From: CAYPOY01 sp964412395
Lineage (GTDB): Bacteria > Chloroflexota > Anaerolineae > B4-G1
Direction: 5' to 3'
DNA length: 24,263 bases
NCBI GenBank assembly: GCA_964412395.1
Contig: CAYPOY010000037.1
Coordinates: 1 to 24,263, forward strand
Both the position numbers and the translations under genes were made by a program. The notes under the pieces are model-generated. The model saw nothing but the letters and a program-made list of their open reading frames with translations, did not search any database and was not told where the DNA came from. Within the stretch, counting starts at the first letter, position 1. The number at the start of each line of letters is the position of its first letter. Shown in pieces: positions 1 to 7,631 of this stretch.

Positions 1-1
1 C

Positions 2-937
2 ATCACCGAGACCAACGTGCCGCACGAGGAGAACGTCTCATACTTCGGCGACGGTTCGGACGAGGCGCAGATGGTCTACCAGTTCTCGCTCCCTGCTCTG
101 GTCTTCCATGCTTTCCTTTCCGGTGATGCATCCTATCTCTCCAAGTGGGCTGCAGACCTCTCCACCTCCTCCGGTAGCACCACTTTTTTCAACTTCCTGG
201 CCTCCCACGATGGGATCGGGGTGCGGCCTGTTGAAGGGATTCTCAGCCCATCGGAGGTTCAGGCTCTGGCCGAGCGCACCCTGGCCCACGGCGGCTACGT
301 TTCCTATAAGACTAATGCTGATGGCACGCAGAGTGTCTACGAACTGAACATCTCCTATTTCGACGCCCTCTCCGACCCAAACGGACCGGAGCCACTTGAC
401 CTGCAAGTCTGCCGCTTTCTGGCTTCCCAGGCTATCATGCTCAGCCTGGCTGGGGTGCCGGGCATCTACGTCCACAGCCTGTTCAGCTCGCGCAGTTACC
501 ACGCTGGCGTGGGGCAGACTGGGAGATACCGCTCCATCAACCGGGAGAAGTTCCGCCGCGACGAACTGGAGCGGGAGTTAGCGAACCCCTCCTCGCTGCG
601 CCACAAGGTGTTCTACCCCTACCTGCACCTCATCCGCACGCGCGCTGCACACCCGGCCTTTCACCCCAACGGCGCGCAGGAGGTGCTCTTCGGCAACGAA
701 TCGCTGTTCACGCTGGTGCGCATCTCCCCCGACGGCGACGAGAGGGTGCTCTGCGTCCACAACGTGTCCGGCGCCGCGCGGCCCTTCCAGGCCGACCTGA
801 AAACGTTGTCCATCCGGCACGCTGGTGTCCTGCGGGACGTCATCTCGGGGACAGCCTACCCGGTGGGTGATGGCGACGACCTGGCGCTCACCGTCGGCCC
901 GTACCAGGTGCTGTGGCTGGCAGGGGAAGGGGAGTGA
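2..937 (+). CDS. GH13 subfamily 18 sugar phosphorylase (glucosylglycerate/sucrose phosphorylase type), 5'-truncated
   Basis: This is the C-terminal 311 codons of a gene that enters from the left. The frame is open from base 2, so the GTG at 17 is an internal Val and not a start. It begins with ITETNVPHEENVSYFG, the region around the acid/base Glu (codon 8-10) of GH13_18 enzymes. FLASHDGIGVRP follows, which carries the region-IV His-Asp with the transition-state-stabilising Asp. Family members cleave an alpha-glucoside with inorganic phosphate to give alpha-glucose-1-phosphate in the cytosol. The LASHDGIG form resembles YcjM-type glucosylglycerate phosphorylases more than classical sucrose phosphorylases (LDTHDGIG), but this is a judgement from memory. 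The nucleophile Asp lies outside the window. The gene probably belongs to the same sugar-uptake region as the ABC genes downstream, as in the E. coli ycj cluster. Confidence 0.85.
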   Translation: MTETNVPHEENVSYFGDGSDEAQMVYQFSLPALVFHAFLSGDASYLSKWAADLSTSSGSTTFFNFLASHDGIGVRPVEGILSPSEVQALAERTLAHGGYVSYKTNADGTQSVYELNISYFDALSDPNGPEPLDLQVCRFLASQAIMLSLAGVPGIYVHSLFSSRSYHAGVGQTGRYRSINREKFRRDELERELANPSSLRHKVFYPYLHLIRTRAAHPAFHPNGAQEVLFGNESLFTLVRISPDGDERVLCVHNVSGAARPFQADLKTLSIRHAGVLRDVISGTAYPVGDGDDLALTVGPYQVLWLAGEGE

Positions 938-942
938 ACTGC

Positions 943-1021
943 CCCGCCGCAAGCGGTGGGCTTTGGGCCAACGGCACTAATCTCGCGCGGTGATGCTCCT
1001 GATCACATTCATCACCCGCGC
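943..1021 (+). terminator. Two hairpins after the GH13 gene (possible terminator, no U tract)
   Basis: CCCGCCGC at 943-950 pairs with GCGGTGGG at 953-960, with one G-T wobble and a two-base loop, five bases after the stop codon. A second, longer stem pairs 985-995 (GCGCGGTGATG) with 1010-1021 with one bulged C. Neither is followed by a run of T, so intrinsic termination is uncertain. The second could be a dispersed palindromic repeat. Confidence 0.35.
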
Positions 1022-1116
1022 AGGCGCATCCCTCATCCCCCCGTCCAGGATGGGCCTATCTTACCGCAGATTTCCCCATTCTTGAAGTCACCAGAAGTCC
1101 CCAGAAGTCAAGAGCG

Positions 1117-1145
1117 TTGACAGACCACCTCTCATGTAGTATACT
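1117..1145 (+). promoter_or_regulatory. Sigma-70 promoter of the GntR/SBP regulator
   Basis: TTGACA at 1117-1122 and TATACT at 1140-1145 are separated by exactly 17 bases. The expected start of transcription is about 1152, leaving a leader of about 60 nt before the ATG at 1213. The -10 box overlaps the candidate operator word at 1141-1152, which fits autoregulation by the product. Confidence 0.8.
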
Positions 1146-1165
1146 TTGTAATGACGTTATCATAA
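1141..1165 (+). promoter_or_regulatory. Candidate GntR-type operator, site 1
   Basis: The word ATACTTTGTAAT (1141-1152) overlaps the -10 box and runs into an inverted repeat, TnATGA-N5-TCATnA (1149-1165). A closely matching word, ATACTTTGTCAT, lies just downstream of the -10 box of the transporter promoter (2757-2768). The position at the transcription start and the recurrence at two promoters flanking a GntR-family gene suggest a binding site for that regulator. This has not been tested. Confidence 0.45.
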
Positions 1166-1212
1166 AAGCGCGGTTCTCTGAGACCCTATGGGGTCGGAAG
1201 TGAGGAGATAGC

Positions 1213-2694
1213 ATGTTCGAGATCAACAAAAACGTCCCTATTCCGCTCTACTACCAGTTGAAGCAAATGATAAAGGGAAAGATCGAGAACGGCGAGTACA
1301 AGCCCGGCGATCGTCTGCCCACGGAGCAGGAATTATGCGAGATGTTCGACATTAGCCGCACGCCGGTGCGCCACGCTCTTACGGAATTGGTTTATGAAAG
1401 CATTCTTTACCGGAGGCCAGGGCTGGGCACCTTCGTCAGCGATTTCTCCCTCTCTCCATCACAAGATGTGATGCGTATCAAGGTCATGCTTCCTGAGGAG
1501 AAGTGGGCTGCCCCTTTGGAGAAAGCAGGGAGGCTGTGGAATGAGGAACACGAGGATAGGCAGGTGAGACTTAACTTGCTGCTGGTCGGTTACCCGGAAC
1601 TGCACTTCAAGATCAGCACCGCCGTCGCCAGTGGCAGTGCGCCGGATTTCTCCCTCATTGACTCCGTCTGGGTGACCCAGTTCGCCCGAGCCGGTTTTCT
1701 CAAGCCGCTTGATGAGATTGATCCCGGGTGGGTGGAGGACGACTACAGGCAGGATTTCTTCCCCATTTTTGTGGAAGGGAACTGCCATGATGGGCACCTT
1801 TACGCCATTCATGCCCAGACCGATATGGCCCTCGTATGGTATCGCAAGGATTGGTTCCAGGCTGAGGAGATGAGGCCGCCGTCCACCTGGGATGAGTTGA
1901 TCGAGATCGCTCAACATTTCCAGCGGACTGAGGTGCGCAAGCGGTACGGACTGGGGCTCTATGCCCTGGCTTTCCCAGCCGGGCTGAAGGCCGGGGAGAC
2001 GACCATCCATCAACTGCTACCTTTCCTCTGGTCAACGGGCGGAGACGTGTTTGCTGACGGCCAGGTGGCTTTGGACAGCGATGCCACCAGACGGGCCATC
2101 GGATTCCTGAGGGATCTTGTCAGCCGCTATCATGTCGCCCCGCCGGAGGTGACGACATATGAATGGAACAGAGCACCGAAGCTGTTCGCCGGAGGGGAGA
2201 TCGCCATGTCCATTGGCGGCAGTTACGAAAGCGCGCTGATCAAGGAAGTCGCTGCCTGGGACAACGATGATTTCCGGGCCAGGGCGGGGTTCGTCCCCAT
2301 TCCGGCCGGGCCTGGTGGACAGCAGGCCACCACCGCCGGAGGCATGAGTTACGTCATTTATCGGCAGGCGAAGGAACCGGAACTGGCGCTGGAAATCCTA
2401 AAGATCGCTACCGGTCCAAAACTGATGAAAGAGTTCTGTCTGGCCACAGGCCAAAATCCACCTCGCATCTCCGTCTACAAAGCCCTCGATCCAGAGAAGG
2501 ATTGGTTTCTGTGCCAGACCTCAAAGATGCTATATAACGCTCGTGTCAGACCCCTCACACCTGAGTATGTCAGAGTATCGGAGCAACTGCGAATTATGAT
2601 CGAGAACGCTATCTCTGGCCAGATGTCCGTTGATGAGGCGGTGAGGAAGACGGCGGAGATCATCAGTGCCCTGACCCGTCTGCCGCTGGGATAG
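1213..2694 (+). CDS. GntR winged helix fused to a type-II ABC solute-binding domain (one-component regulator)
   Basis: This is a 493-residue protein with no signal peptide or lipobox, so it is probably cytosolic. Residues 8-76 match the GntR DNA-binding domain: IPLYYQL, then PGDRLPTEQEL, SRTPVRHAL in the recognition helix region and RRPGLGTFV in the wing. From about residue 86 to the end it reads as a full MalE-like (SBP_bac_1/8) sugar-binding protein, with WYRKDWF, PPSTWDELIEIA, FLWSTGGDVF, the GGEIAMSIGGSYE lobe motif, and the C-terminal hinge helices. The reading frame is continuous across the junction. GAGGAG at 1202-1207 supports the ATG start. Most GntR proteins carry UTRA, FCD or aminotransferase-like effector domains, so a solute-binding sensor is unusual. 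I infer that it senses imported sugar and controls itself and the adjacent ABC operon. No characterised homologue is known to me. Confidence 0.88.
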   Translation: MFEINKNVPIPLYYQLKQMIKGKIENGEYKPGDRLPTEQELCEMFDISRTPVRHALTELVYESILYRRPGLGTFVSDFSLSPSQDVMRIKVMLPEEKWAAPLEKAGRLWNEEHEDRQVRLNLLLVGYPELHFKISTAVASGSAPDFSLIDSVWVTQFARAGFLKPLDEIDPGWVEDDYRQDFFPIFVEGNCHDGHLYAIHAQTDMALVWYRKDWFQAEEMRPPSTWDELIEIAQHFQRTEVRKRYGLGLYALAFPAGLKAGETTIHQLLPFLWSTGGDVFADGQVALDSDATRRAIGFLRDLVSRYHVAPPEVTTYEWNRAPKLFAGGEIAMSIGGSYESALIKEVAAWDNDDFRARAGFVPIPAGPGGQQATTAGGMSYVIYRQAKEPELALEILKIATGPKLMKEFCLATGQNPPRISVYKALDPEKDWFLCQTSKMLYNARVRPLTPEYVRVSEQLRIMIENAISGQMSVDEAVRKTAEIISALTRLPLG

Positions 2695-2721
2695 GATCTC
2701 TCGGCGCCTGGAAATTCCCCC

Positions 2722-2750
2722 TTGACAAATCGCTCGTTCTTAGATATAAT
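2722..2750 (+). promoter_or_regulatory. Consensus sigma-70 promoter of the first sugar ABC operon
   Basis: TTGACA at 2722-2727 and TATAAT at 2745-2750 are separated by exactly 17 bases, a perfect consensus. The predicted transcription start near 2757 leaves a leader of about 210 nt before the ATG at 2969. That is long, and leaves room for regulation. An anti-Shine-Dalgarno match, AAAGGAGGT, occurs at about 2889-2897 in the leader without a usual start codon after it. Confidence 0.85.
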
Positions 2751-2756
2751 TAGAGC

Positions 2757-2779
2757 ATACTTTGTCATTATAAAATTAC
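2757..2779 (+). promoter_or_regulatory. Candidate GntR-type operator, site 2
   Basis: ATACTTTGTCAT (2757-2768) matches site 1 at 11 of 12 positions and sits over the expected transcription start. It continues into an imperfect inverted repeat of the form GTnATTnTAnAATnAC (2764-2779, 12 of 16 positions symmetric). This would let the GntR/SBP fusion repress the transporter promoter. Confidence 0.45.
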
Positions 2780-2968
2780 ATAGTTACTTAGATTGCCACC
2801 GTCTGGGGCAGCAACGAAACTGATACCTGGCCCAGGAATCACGCCCATTGCGGACCTTGAGACTTCCTGAGGCCGTTTGAACTCTTGGAAAGGAGGTAAC
2901 TAAATAGCACAAAACTAGTCTTTATTGGCTTCTGTCACGATTACTTCAAAATAAGGAGGAGTTTCGAG

Positions 2969-4354
2969 ATGAAGAAGTACACGTATCTGTTGGTGCTCGG
3001 CGCCATCGTGGTCGGCCTACTGGCAGCCTGCGCGGCGCCCACGCCGGAGATCGTCGAGGTCACCCGTGTCGTGACCGAGAAGGAAGAGGTCGAGGTGCCG
3101 GTCGAGGTCGAAGTGACCAGGGTCGTCGAGGTGGCGCCAGAGGCCGAGCCTGAAGCGCCCGTACTTGAAATCTATCACTGGTGGACCTCAGGGTCAGAAA
3201 AGGCCGCGATGAATGCGCTCATCGCCGTTCACATGGAGGAATATCCCGACGTCACAGTGCTGGAGAGTCCAGTAGGTGGCGGTGGCGGGATAGCGATGAG
3301 AGAGGTCATCCATACGTTGATGCTCGCTGGGGAAGCCCCGGATTCGTTCCAGAGCTATCCATTCGGCCTGGTACCCTACTGGGAAGCAGACATGCTCGAG
3401 CCGATAGATGAGGTCTGGACCGAAGAGGTTAAAGCCGCCGTCCCGGATGTTGTAGAGGACATGTGTAAGATGCCTGATGGGCACTATTATGCCGTTCCGT
3501 GCGGTGTTCAGCAGGCAGGCGTTGTTTTCTACAACACACACGTCTTCGAGGAATACGGTCTTGCCAAACCTACAAGCTGGGACGAGTTCTGGGCCGTATG
3601 TGACACCTTGAAGGCTGCGGGAGTGGATCCCATAGCCTTGGGAGATAAAAACGCATGGCCGCTGACATATATCTTCCGGGCGATCGCGGCTAGCGAGGGG
3701 ATCGAACACTACGAAGACTTTGTCAACGGAAAGATCACCGATCCTAGCAACCCCAAGCTCGTAGATTCACTGGAAACGCTCAACAAATGCTTGGACTACG
3801 TCAACGATGATCACGCTGCCCTAACCTGGGACGAAGCAATGGCGCGTGTGGTCACAGGGGAAGCAGCGATGAGCGTCATGGGCGACTGCGGGGCAGGGGA
3901 GTTCATAGCCGCAGAAAAAGCTTACCCCGAAGACTTTGGAGCATTCTACCTCCCAGGGGCGGAGGACATATTCGGAGTTAGTTTGGACGTGTTCAGTCTC
4001 CCCAAGGGCGCAAAACACCCAACGAACGCCATGAACTGGTTCAGGACCATCGTCACTGCCGAAGCTCAAAGTGCGTTCGCCGGCCCAAAGGGCTTCATAC
4101 CAGCGCGGACCGATGCGACCATGGGGGCAGGGTTCTCCGACTATCAAAGGGATGAATCCGCGGTACACTTCCAGACCGCAACGTATTACCGACCCGGGAT
4201 GTGGAGCGGTGCGCCCCCGGCGTTCATGGGCCAGCTAACCGATATAATATCCGCCAAAATCGGGGTGGATAGAGACGTAAACGGAGCAGCAAGCGCGATA
4301 GCCAGCCTCGAAGCGGAAACTGAGTGGCCAATGGAATGGGATCTCACTCCTTAA
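2969..4354 (+). CDS. Sugar ABC transporter solute-binding lipoprotein (CUT1)
   Basis: This 461-residue protein begins with a lipoprotein signal peptide: KK, a hydrophobic stretch, then the lipobox L18-A-A-C21. It is followed by a Val/Glu/Thr-rich linker (residues about 27-55) of the kind frequent in Anaerolineae lipoproteins. The mature domain from about residue 60 starts LEIYHWWTSGSEKAA, a signature of glucose/mannose-type CUT1 binding proteins. It contains YNTHVFEEYGLAKPTSWDEFWAVC, GEAAMSVMGDCGAG and FVALPKGA-like hinge segments (VFSLPKGAKHPTNA), all typical of the family. GGAGGAG at about 2955-2961 supports the ATG. It heads the operon with two permeases and an ATPase, and would capture sugar at the outer face of the membrane. 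G+C is very high over the signal/linker (44 of 60 bases at 3001-3060) and lower in the mature part. Confidence 0.9.
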   Translation: MKKYTYLLVLGAIVVGLLAACAAPTPEIVEVTRVVTEKEEVEVPVEVEVTRVVEVAPEAEPEAPVLEIYHWWTSGSEKAAMNALIAVHMEEYPDVTVLESPVGGGGGIAMREVIHTLMLAGEAPDSFQSYPFGLVPYWEADMLEPIDEVWTEEVKAAVPDVVEDMCKMPDGHYYAVPCGVQQAGVVFYNTHVFEEYGLAKPTSWDEFWAVCDTLKAAGVDPIALGDKNAWPLTYIFRAIAASEGIEHYEDFVNGKITDPSNPKLVDSLETLNKCLDYVNDDHAALTWDEAMARVVTGEAAMSVMGDCGAGEFIAAEKAYPEDFGAFYLPGAEDIFGVSLDVFSLPKGAKHPTNAMNWFRTIVTAEAQSAFAGPKGFIPARTDATMGAGFSDYQRDESAVHFQTATYYRPGMWSGAPPAFMGQLTDIISAKIGVDRDVNGAASAIASLEAETEWPMEWDLTP

Positions 4355-4449
4355 CGAATAGGAGGGATCGATCCGAGGTGGGGACGGCCCATCTGGACGT
4401 TTTCCTTTTGAGCCACCCCCACCTCCTGTTTCTTCACGGAAAGCCTTAA

Positions 4450-4582
4450 AGGATACCTTGATCAACTTGTGAAGGTTAGGCGAGAGTAGGTCGGATTTGC
4501 TATCCGACCCTATGGCGGTTAGCAAAACCGCCCTACAGCCCCACGATATTGAGAGGATACCTTGATCAACCTGTGGAGGTTA
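4450..4582 (+). repeat. 29-bp direct repeat pair flanking a palindromic element
   Basis: The 29 bases at 4450-4478 recur at 4554-4582 with only two differences. Both begin AGGATACCTTGATCAAC. The second copy runs into the ribosome binding site of the permease at 4585. The 75 bases between the copies hold the double hairpin at 4486-4536. The arrangement looks like a duplication created together with insertion of the hairpin element. Confidence 0.85.
4486..4536 (+). repeat. REP-like double-hairpin element
   Basis: This 51-bp element is bounded by GTAGG (4486-4490) and CCTAC (4532-4536). Inside are two perfect hairpins: GGTCGGAT/ATCCGACC (4489-4496 with 4502-4509, loop TTGCT) and GGCGGTT/AACCGCC (4514-4520 with 4526-4532, loop AGCAA). 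The GTAG...CTAC ends and mirrored loops resemble the palindrome inside the GH130 gene (13320-13346). In RNA it could attenuate or stabilise the message between the binding-protein and permease genes. Confidence 0.75.
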
Positions 4583-4584
4583 AG

Positions 4585-5460
4585 TTGGACCCGAAAAAGA
4601 AGGAAGGGATAATCACTGCGCTCATCACCTTGCCAGCTTTCGTGAGCATATTTTTCTTTTTTTACTGTTTCAGCGGATGGAACTTTCTTATATCCCTTAC
4701 CGATTGGGAGGGCTTTGTTCCCAGTTATAACCTGGTTGGATTCAAAAACTATGTGGCCTTATTCCACGATCCATTGTTCTGGATCTCTTTGAAAAACAAC
4801 TTGTTATTGATCTTGATCTTTGTGCCCGGTGTTATTCTCGTTGGTTTGATCTTGGCCATATTATTGGATCAAAAAGTGAGGGGGGAGGGCGTTTTTAGAA
4901 CTGTCTATTTGTTGCCCTTTGCCCTCTCGTTTGTGGTTACCGCAGCTCTATGGGCGTGGATGTATAGCCCGAGGGTGGGAACCATAAACGTTTTATTGGA
5001 GAAACTTGGGCTTGGGTTTCTAAAAAGTGGGTGGATCACCGATCCAAATGTGGTTATGTACTGTATCATCGTAGCCCTCGTATGGCAATTTGCTGGGTAC
5101 TCAGGGATGATCTTCTTGGCGGGGATAAGATCTATCCCTGGATCTCATATAGCAGCGGCGAAGGTGGATGGAGCTTCCACCTTCACCTTATATAGGCGTA
5201 TCGTCCTTCCCCAATTGAAAGCCTCGTTCACGACCGCATTTATTGTCTTCATGTGTTTTGCTCTGAAAGCATTTGACTTCATTTGGGTATTAAACAGAGG
5301 AGGTCCGGGATACTCCTCACATATCTTGGGCGTGTCGATGTATAAGGAGACCTTTGCCTTGGACAAATTCGCCTACGGAGCCGCCTATTCCATGATAATA
5401 CTCGTACTTAGCCTCGTCGTCGTTGTACCATTCTTGGGCCGAGTATATAGGAGGGAATAA
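4585..5460 (+). CDS. Sugar ABC transporter permease (MalF/UgpA type)
   Basis: This is a 291-residue inner-membrane protein with about six hydrophobic segments (roughly residues 10-30, 70-95, 105-127, 156-178, 213-235 and 262-285). The cytoplasmic EAA loop is residues about 188-210 (HIAAAKVDGAS...RRIVLP), which contacts the ATPase. Its usual first Glu is replaced by Ala. I choose the TTG at 4585, four bases after GGAGGT (4575-4580). A TTG at 4549 would add 12 residues but lacks a ribosome binding site. The gene pairs with the permease at 5462 to form the CUT1 channel. Its G+C is visibly lower than that of the flanking sugar genes (24 of 60 at 4801-4860). Confidence 0.92.
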   Translation: MDPKKKEGIITALITLPAFVSIFFFFYCFSGWNFLISLTDWEGFVPSYNLVGFKNYVALFHDPLFWISLKNNLLLILIFVPGVILVGLILAILLDQKVRGEGVFRTVYLLPFALSFVVTAALWAWMYSPRVGTINVLLEKLGLGFLKSGWITDPNVVMYCIIVALVWQFAGYSGMIFLAGIRSIPGSHIAAAKVDGASTFTLYRRIVLPQLKASFTTAFIVFMCFALKAFDFIWVLNRGGPGYSSHILGVSMYKETFALDKFAYGAAYSMIILVLSLVVVVPFLGRVYRRE

Positions 5461-5461
5461 A

Positions 5462-6274
5462 GTGAAAACTCCTAAACTTGGCCGTATAGTACTTTATATC
5501 TTGCTTGGACTCTTTGTTATTTTAAGTCTTCTTCCCCTCTGGAGTTGTGTTGTAACCGCTTTAAAGACGTCAAAAGAAGTGATTCTCACAACCCCTGTAA
5601 CACCTCCCTCACATCCGACTCTAGCCCCCTTGATAGAATCCCTTAACTATCTAAAAAGACCTCTGACAAATAGCCTTGTGCTCGTGGGATCAGGCATAAT
5701 GGTCTCTTGCTTTTTCGGTTCCATCCTGGGATACGTTTTCTCCAAGCGCAGATTTCGTGGATCCACGCTCTTGCTTATCCTGGTTATCCTCTGCCTGTAT
5801 ATTCCACCCCAAGTGCAACTTATACCGATGGTCCAAACTATGTCGAAGATGAGATTGCATGGCAATTTGGGTTCGTTGGTTTTATTGTACATGCTATTTG
5901 GTATCCCTATGTGCACCTTCATCTTCAAAACTCTTTATGATGAAGTTCCCGACAGTTTCATAAATGCAGCCAAGGTGGATGGGGCTGGGACATGGACGAT
6001 ATATCGGCGTATAATGCTGCCCCTTTCCGTGATTCCTTTTGTAGTTGCAGCGCTTCTTCAGATTACTGTGATTTGGAATGATTACATCTGGGGGTTGGTG
6101 CTAACGGTTGGAAAGGCAAATTTGCCCGTCACGGTAGCGATGGCAAACCTGAGGGGATCCTTTGTGGCCGAGTGGAACCTCCAAATGGCGGGAGCTTTGT
6201 GGGTGGCATTGCCCACATTGATAATTTTTATGTTTTTGGGGAAATACATAATGCGTGGATATGCTGGAATGTAG
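5462..6274 (+). CDS. Sugar ABC transporter permease (MalG/UgpE type)
   Basis: This is a 270-residue CUT1 permease with an N-terminal membrane helix (VLYILLGLFVILSLLPLW), then the periplasmic TALKTSKE segment of MalG-type proteins. The EAA loop is FINAAKVDGAG...YRRIMLP, which couples to the ATPase, and the C-terminus is IMRGYAGM. I choose GTG at 5462, one base after the preceding stop and six bases after GGAGGG (5450-5455). Translation is therefore likely coupled to the upstream permease. A start at 5423 would overlap that gene by 38 bases and is unlikely. Codon use is A/T-rich (21 G+C of 60 at 5461-5520). Confidence 0.92.
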   Translation: MKTPKLGRIVLYILLGLFVILSLLPLWSCVVTALKTSKEVILTTPVTPPSHPTLAPLIESLNYLKRPLTNSLVLVGSGIMVSCFFGSILGYVFSKRRFRGSTLLLILVILCLYIPPQVQLIPMVQTMSKMRLHGNLGSLVLLYMLFGIPMCTFIFKTLYDEVPDSFINAAKVDGAGTWTIYRRIMLPLSVIPFVVAALLQITVIWNDYIWGLVLTVGKANLPVTVAMANLRGSFVAEWNLQMAGALWVALPTLIIFMFLGKYIMRGYAGM

Positions 6275-6284
6275 GAGATGTTAA

Positions 6285-7391
6285 ATGGCTAGTTTGACCA
6301 TAAAGGGTTTGACAAAAAAATATGGAGAGACGGCCGCCGTCGAAAATTTAGATTTAGAGGTAAAAGATAAAGAGTTCGTAGTGTTGGTAGGTCCCTCTGG
6401 GTGCGGCAAGACGACGACTCTCAATGGCATCGCTGGCTTGATCGAAATAGATGAGGGAGAGATATGGTTTGGAGATGAGTTAGTGACCTCTCCGGAGCAC
6501 GGCATATCTAAAATACCGCAAAAGAGGGAAGTGGCGATGGTATTTCAAGACTATGCCATTTACCCGCATATGACCGTATTTGGCAATATCGCGTTTCCCT
6601 TAGAGATCAGGAAGGTCAACAAGCATGAGGTCGAAGCGCGAGTTAAGAAAGCCGCTCAACTCTTGGAAATCGAGGAGCTTCTGAATAGGAAACCAAAGGC
6701 GCTCAGCGGCGGCCAGAGGCAAAGAATAGCGTTGGGGAGAGCGATGGTCAGGAACCCTAAAATCTTCTTACTGGACGAGCCCCTGGCAAATCTCGATGCC
6801 AAGCTAAGAGTCCACGCAAGGGTAGAACTGAGAAAATTGCAACAGGAGTTAGGTGTAACCGCCATATTCGTCACTCATGACCAGGTAGAGGCGATGACGA
6901 TAGGCGATAGGATCGCTGTCATGAACGACGGCCACTTGGAACAAATGGGCACACCAGCGGAATTATACCATAACCCCGCGAACAGATTCGTCGCTGGATT
7001 TATCGGAAGCCCACCTATGAATATGTTGGAAGGGAGGCTGGAGGAGAAAAATGGGAATCTTGTCATTGATCTGAAACTTTGCATCTATGAACTTCCTAAA
7101 AAGGCGAGAGATTTGATAAAAGAAACTATCTCATCGAAAGTAATCCTAGGAATACGCCCAGAAAATATCGTGATTACGAAGGAGAGCAAAAGGAACTCCT
7201 TTGAGGCAACAGTCGTCCACATAGAGCTAACAGGGAAAGAATCCAATGTTCACTTAGAGGCGGGGGGATCCTCTCTCATTGCGATAAGAAGTTCCACCCA
7301 GGATCTAAGGGCCGGGGACAAGGTTTGGCTCTCCTTTGATGAGGAAAAGATCCACGTTTTTGATCAAAAATCGGGGAAAGCGTTGCTCTGA
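6285..7391 (+). CDS. Sugar ABC transporter ATPase (MsmX/UgpC/MalK type)
   Basis: This 368-residue cytoplasmic ATPase has Walker A GPSGCGKT (36-43), Q-loop Gln88, signature LSGGQ (140-144), Walker B FLLDE (161-165) and switch His198. The C-terminal third (about 235-368) is a TOBE/MalK regulatory domain containing GIRPENI. Starting ten bases after the permease stop, it completes the transporter encoded from 2969. CUT1 ATPases of this type often serve several permease pairs. It is the only sugar ATPase in the window and could also energise the permeases at 9721 and 10675. It shares the lower G+C of its permease neighbours. Confidence 0.94.
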   Translation: MASLTIKGLTKKYGETAAVENLDLEVKDKEFVVLVGPSGCGKTTTLNGIAGLIEIDEGEIWFGDELVTSPEHGISKIPQKREVAMVFQDYAIYPHMTVFGNIAFPLEIRKVNKHEVEARVKKAAQLLEIEELLNRKPKALSGGQRQRIALGRAMVRNPKIFLLDEPLANLDAKLRVHARVELRKLQQELGVTAIFVTHDQVEAMTIGDRIAVMNDGHLEQMGTPAELYHNPANRFVAGFIGSPPMNMLEGRLEEKNGNLVIDLKLCIYELPKKARDLIKETISSKVILGIRPENIVITKESKRNSFEATVVHIELTGKESNVHLEAGGSSLIAIRSSTQDLRAGDKVWLSFDEEKIHVFDQKSGKALL

Positions 7392-7406
7392 TAGGTGGAG
7401 AGGCCC

Positions 7407-7583
7407 ATGAGGATTTCGAGAAGGATTTCGAGAAGGATTTCGAGTTTGGCTATCAGCATGGGGGCGTCTGGTACCCTTTTTTATTATTTATCTGAAACAT
7501 TGATTCAATGGAGAATAGTGCTATCCGTCCTTATGCTCCTCGCTACTTACATCATGATCGATGGTTTCCTGAGGCGAGAATAA
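7407..7583 (+). CDS. Small membrane protein with N-terminal RISR repeats
   Basis: This 58-residue ORF lies 15 bases after the ATPase stop, with a GGTGGAGAGG ribosome binding site just before ATG 7407. A GTG at 7395 is a weaker alternative. The N-terminus is MRISRRISRRIS, encoded by three copies of a 12-bp unit. It is followed by one or two hydrophobic segments (SLAISMGASGTLFYYL and WRIVLSVLMLLATYIMI) and a basic/acidic tail, GFLRRE. The positive-inside rule places the repeats in the cytoplasm. I do not recognise a family. Position and spacing suggest co-translation with the transporter, perhaps as a small accessory subunit. Confidence 0.55.
   Translation: MRISRRISRRISSLAISMGASGTLFYYLSETLIQWRIVLSVLMLLATYIMIDGFLRRE
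7410..7444 (+). repeat. 12-bp tandem repeat, 2.9 copies, inside the small ORF
   Basis: AGGATTTCGAGA is repeated at 7410-7421, 7422-7433 and, one base short, 7434-7444. Each unit is exactly four codons (Arg-Ile-Ser-Arg), so copy-number slippage would keep the frame and change the length of the basic N-terminus. Confidence 0.9.
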
Positions 7584-7631
7584 CACAGGTTGGAGATCTT
7601 AGTTTTGCAAAACGATAAAGGAGGCTGAAGA

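Noticed and set aside
2880..2915. Perfect anti-Shine-Dalgarno match AAAGGAGGT in the leader of the transporter operon, as a sign of a leader gene
   Set aside because: No ATG, GTG or TTG follows at a workable distance. The real start with its own ribosome binding site is at 2969.
4361..4436. AGGTGGGG...CCCCACCT pairing as a terminator after the binding-protein gene
   Set aside because: The loop is nearly 40 bases long and no T-run follows, so a terminator is not supported.
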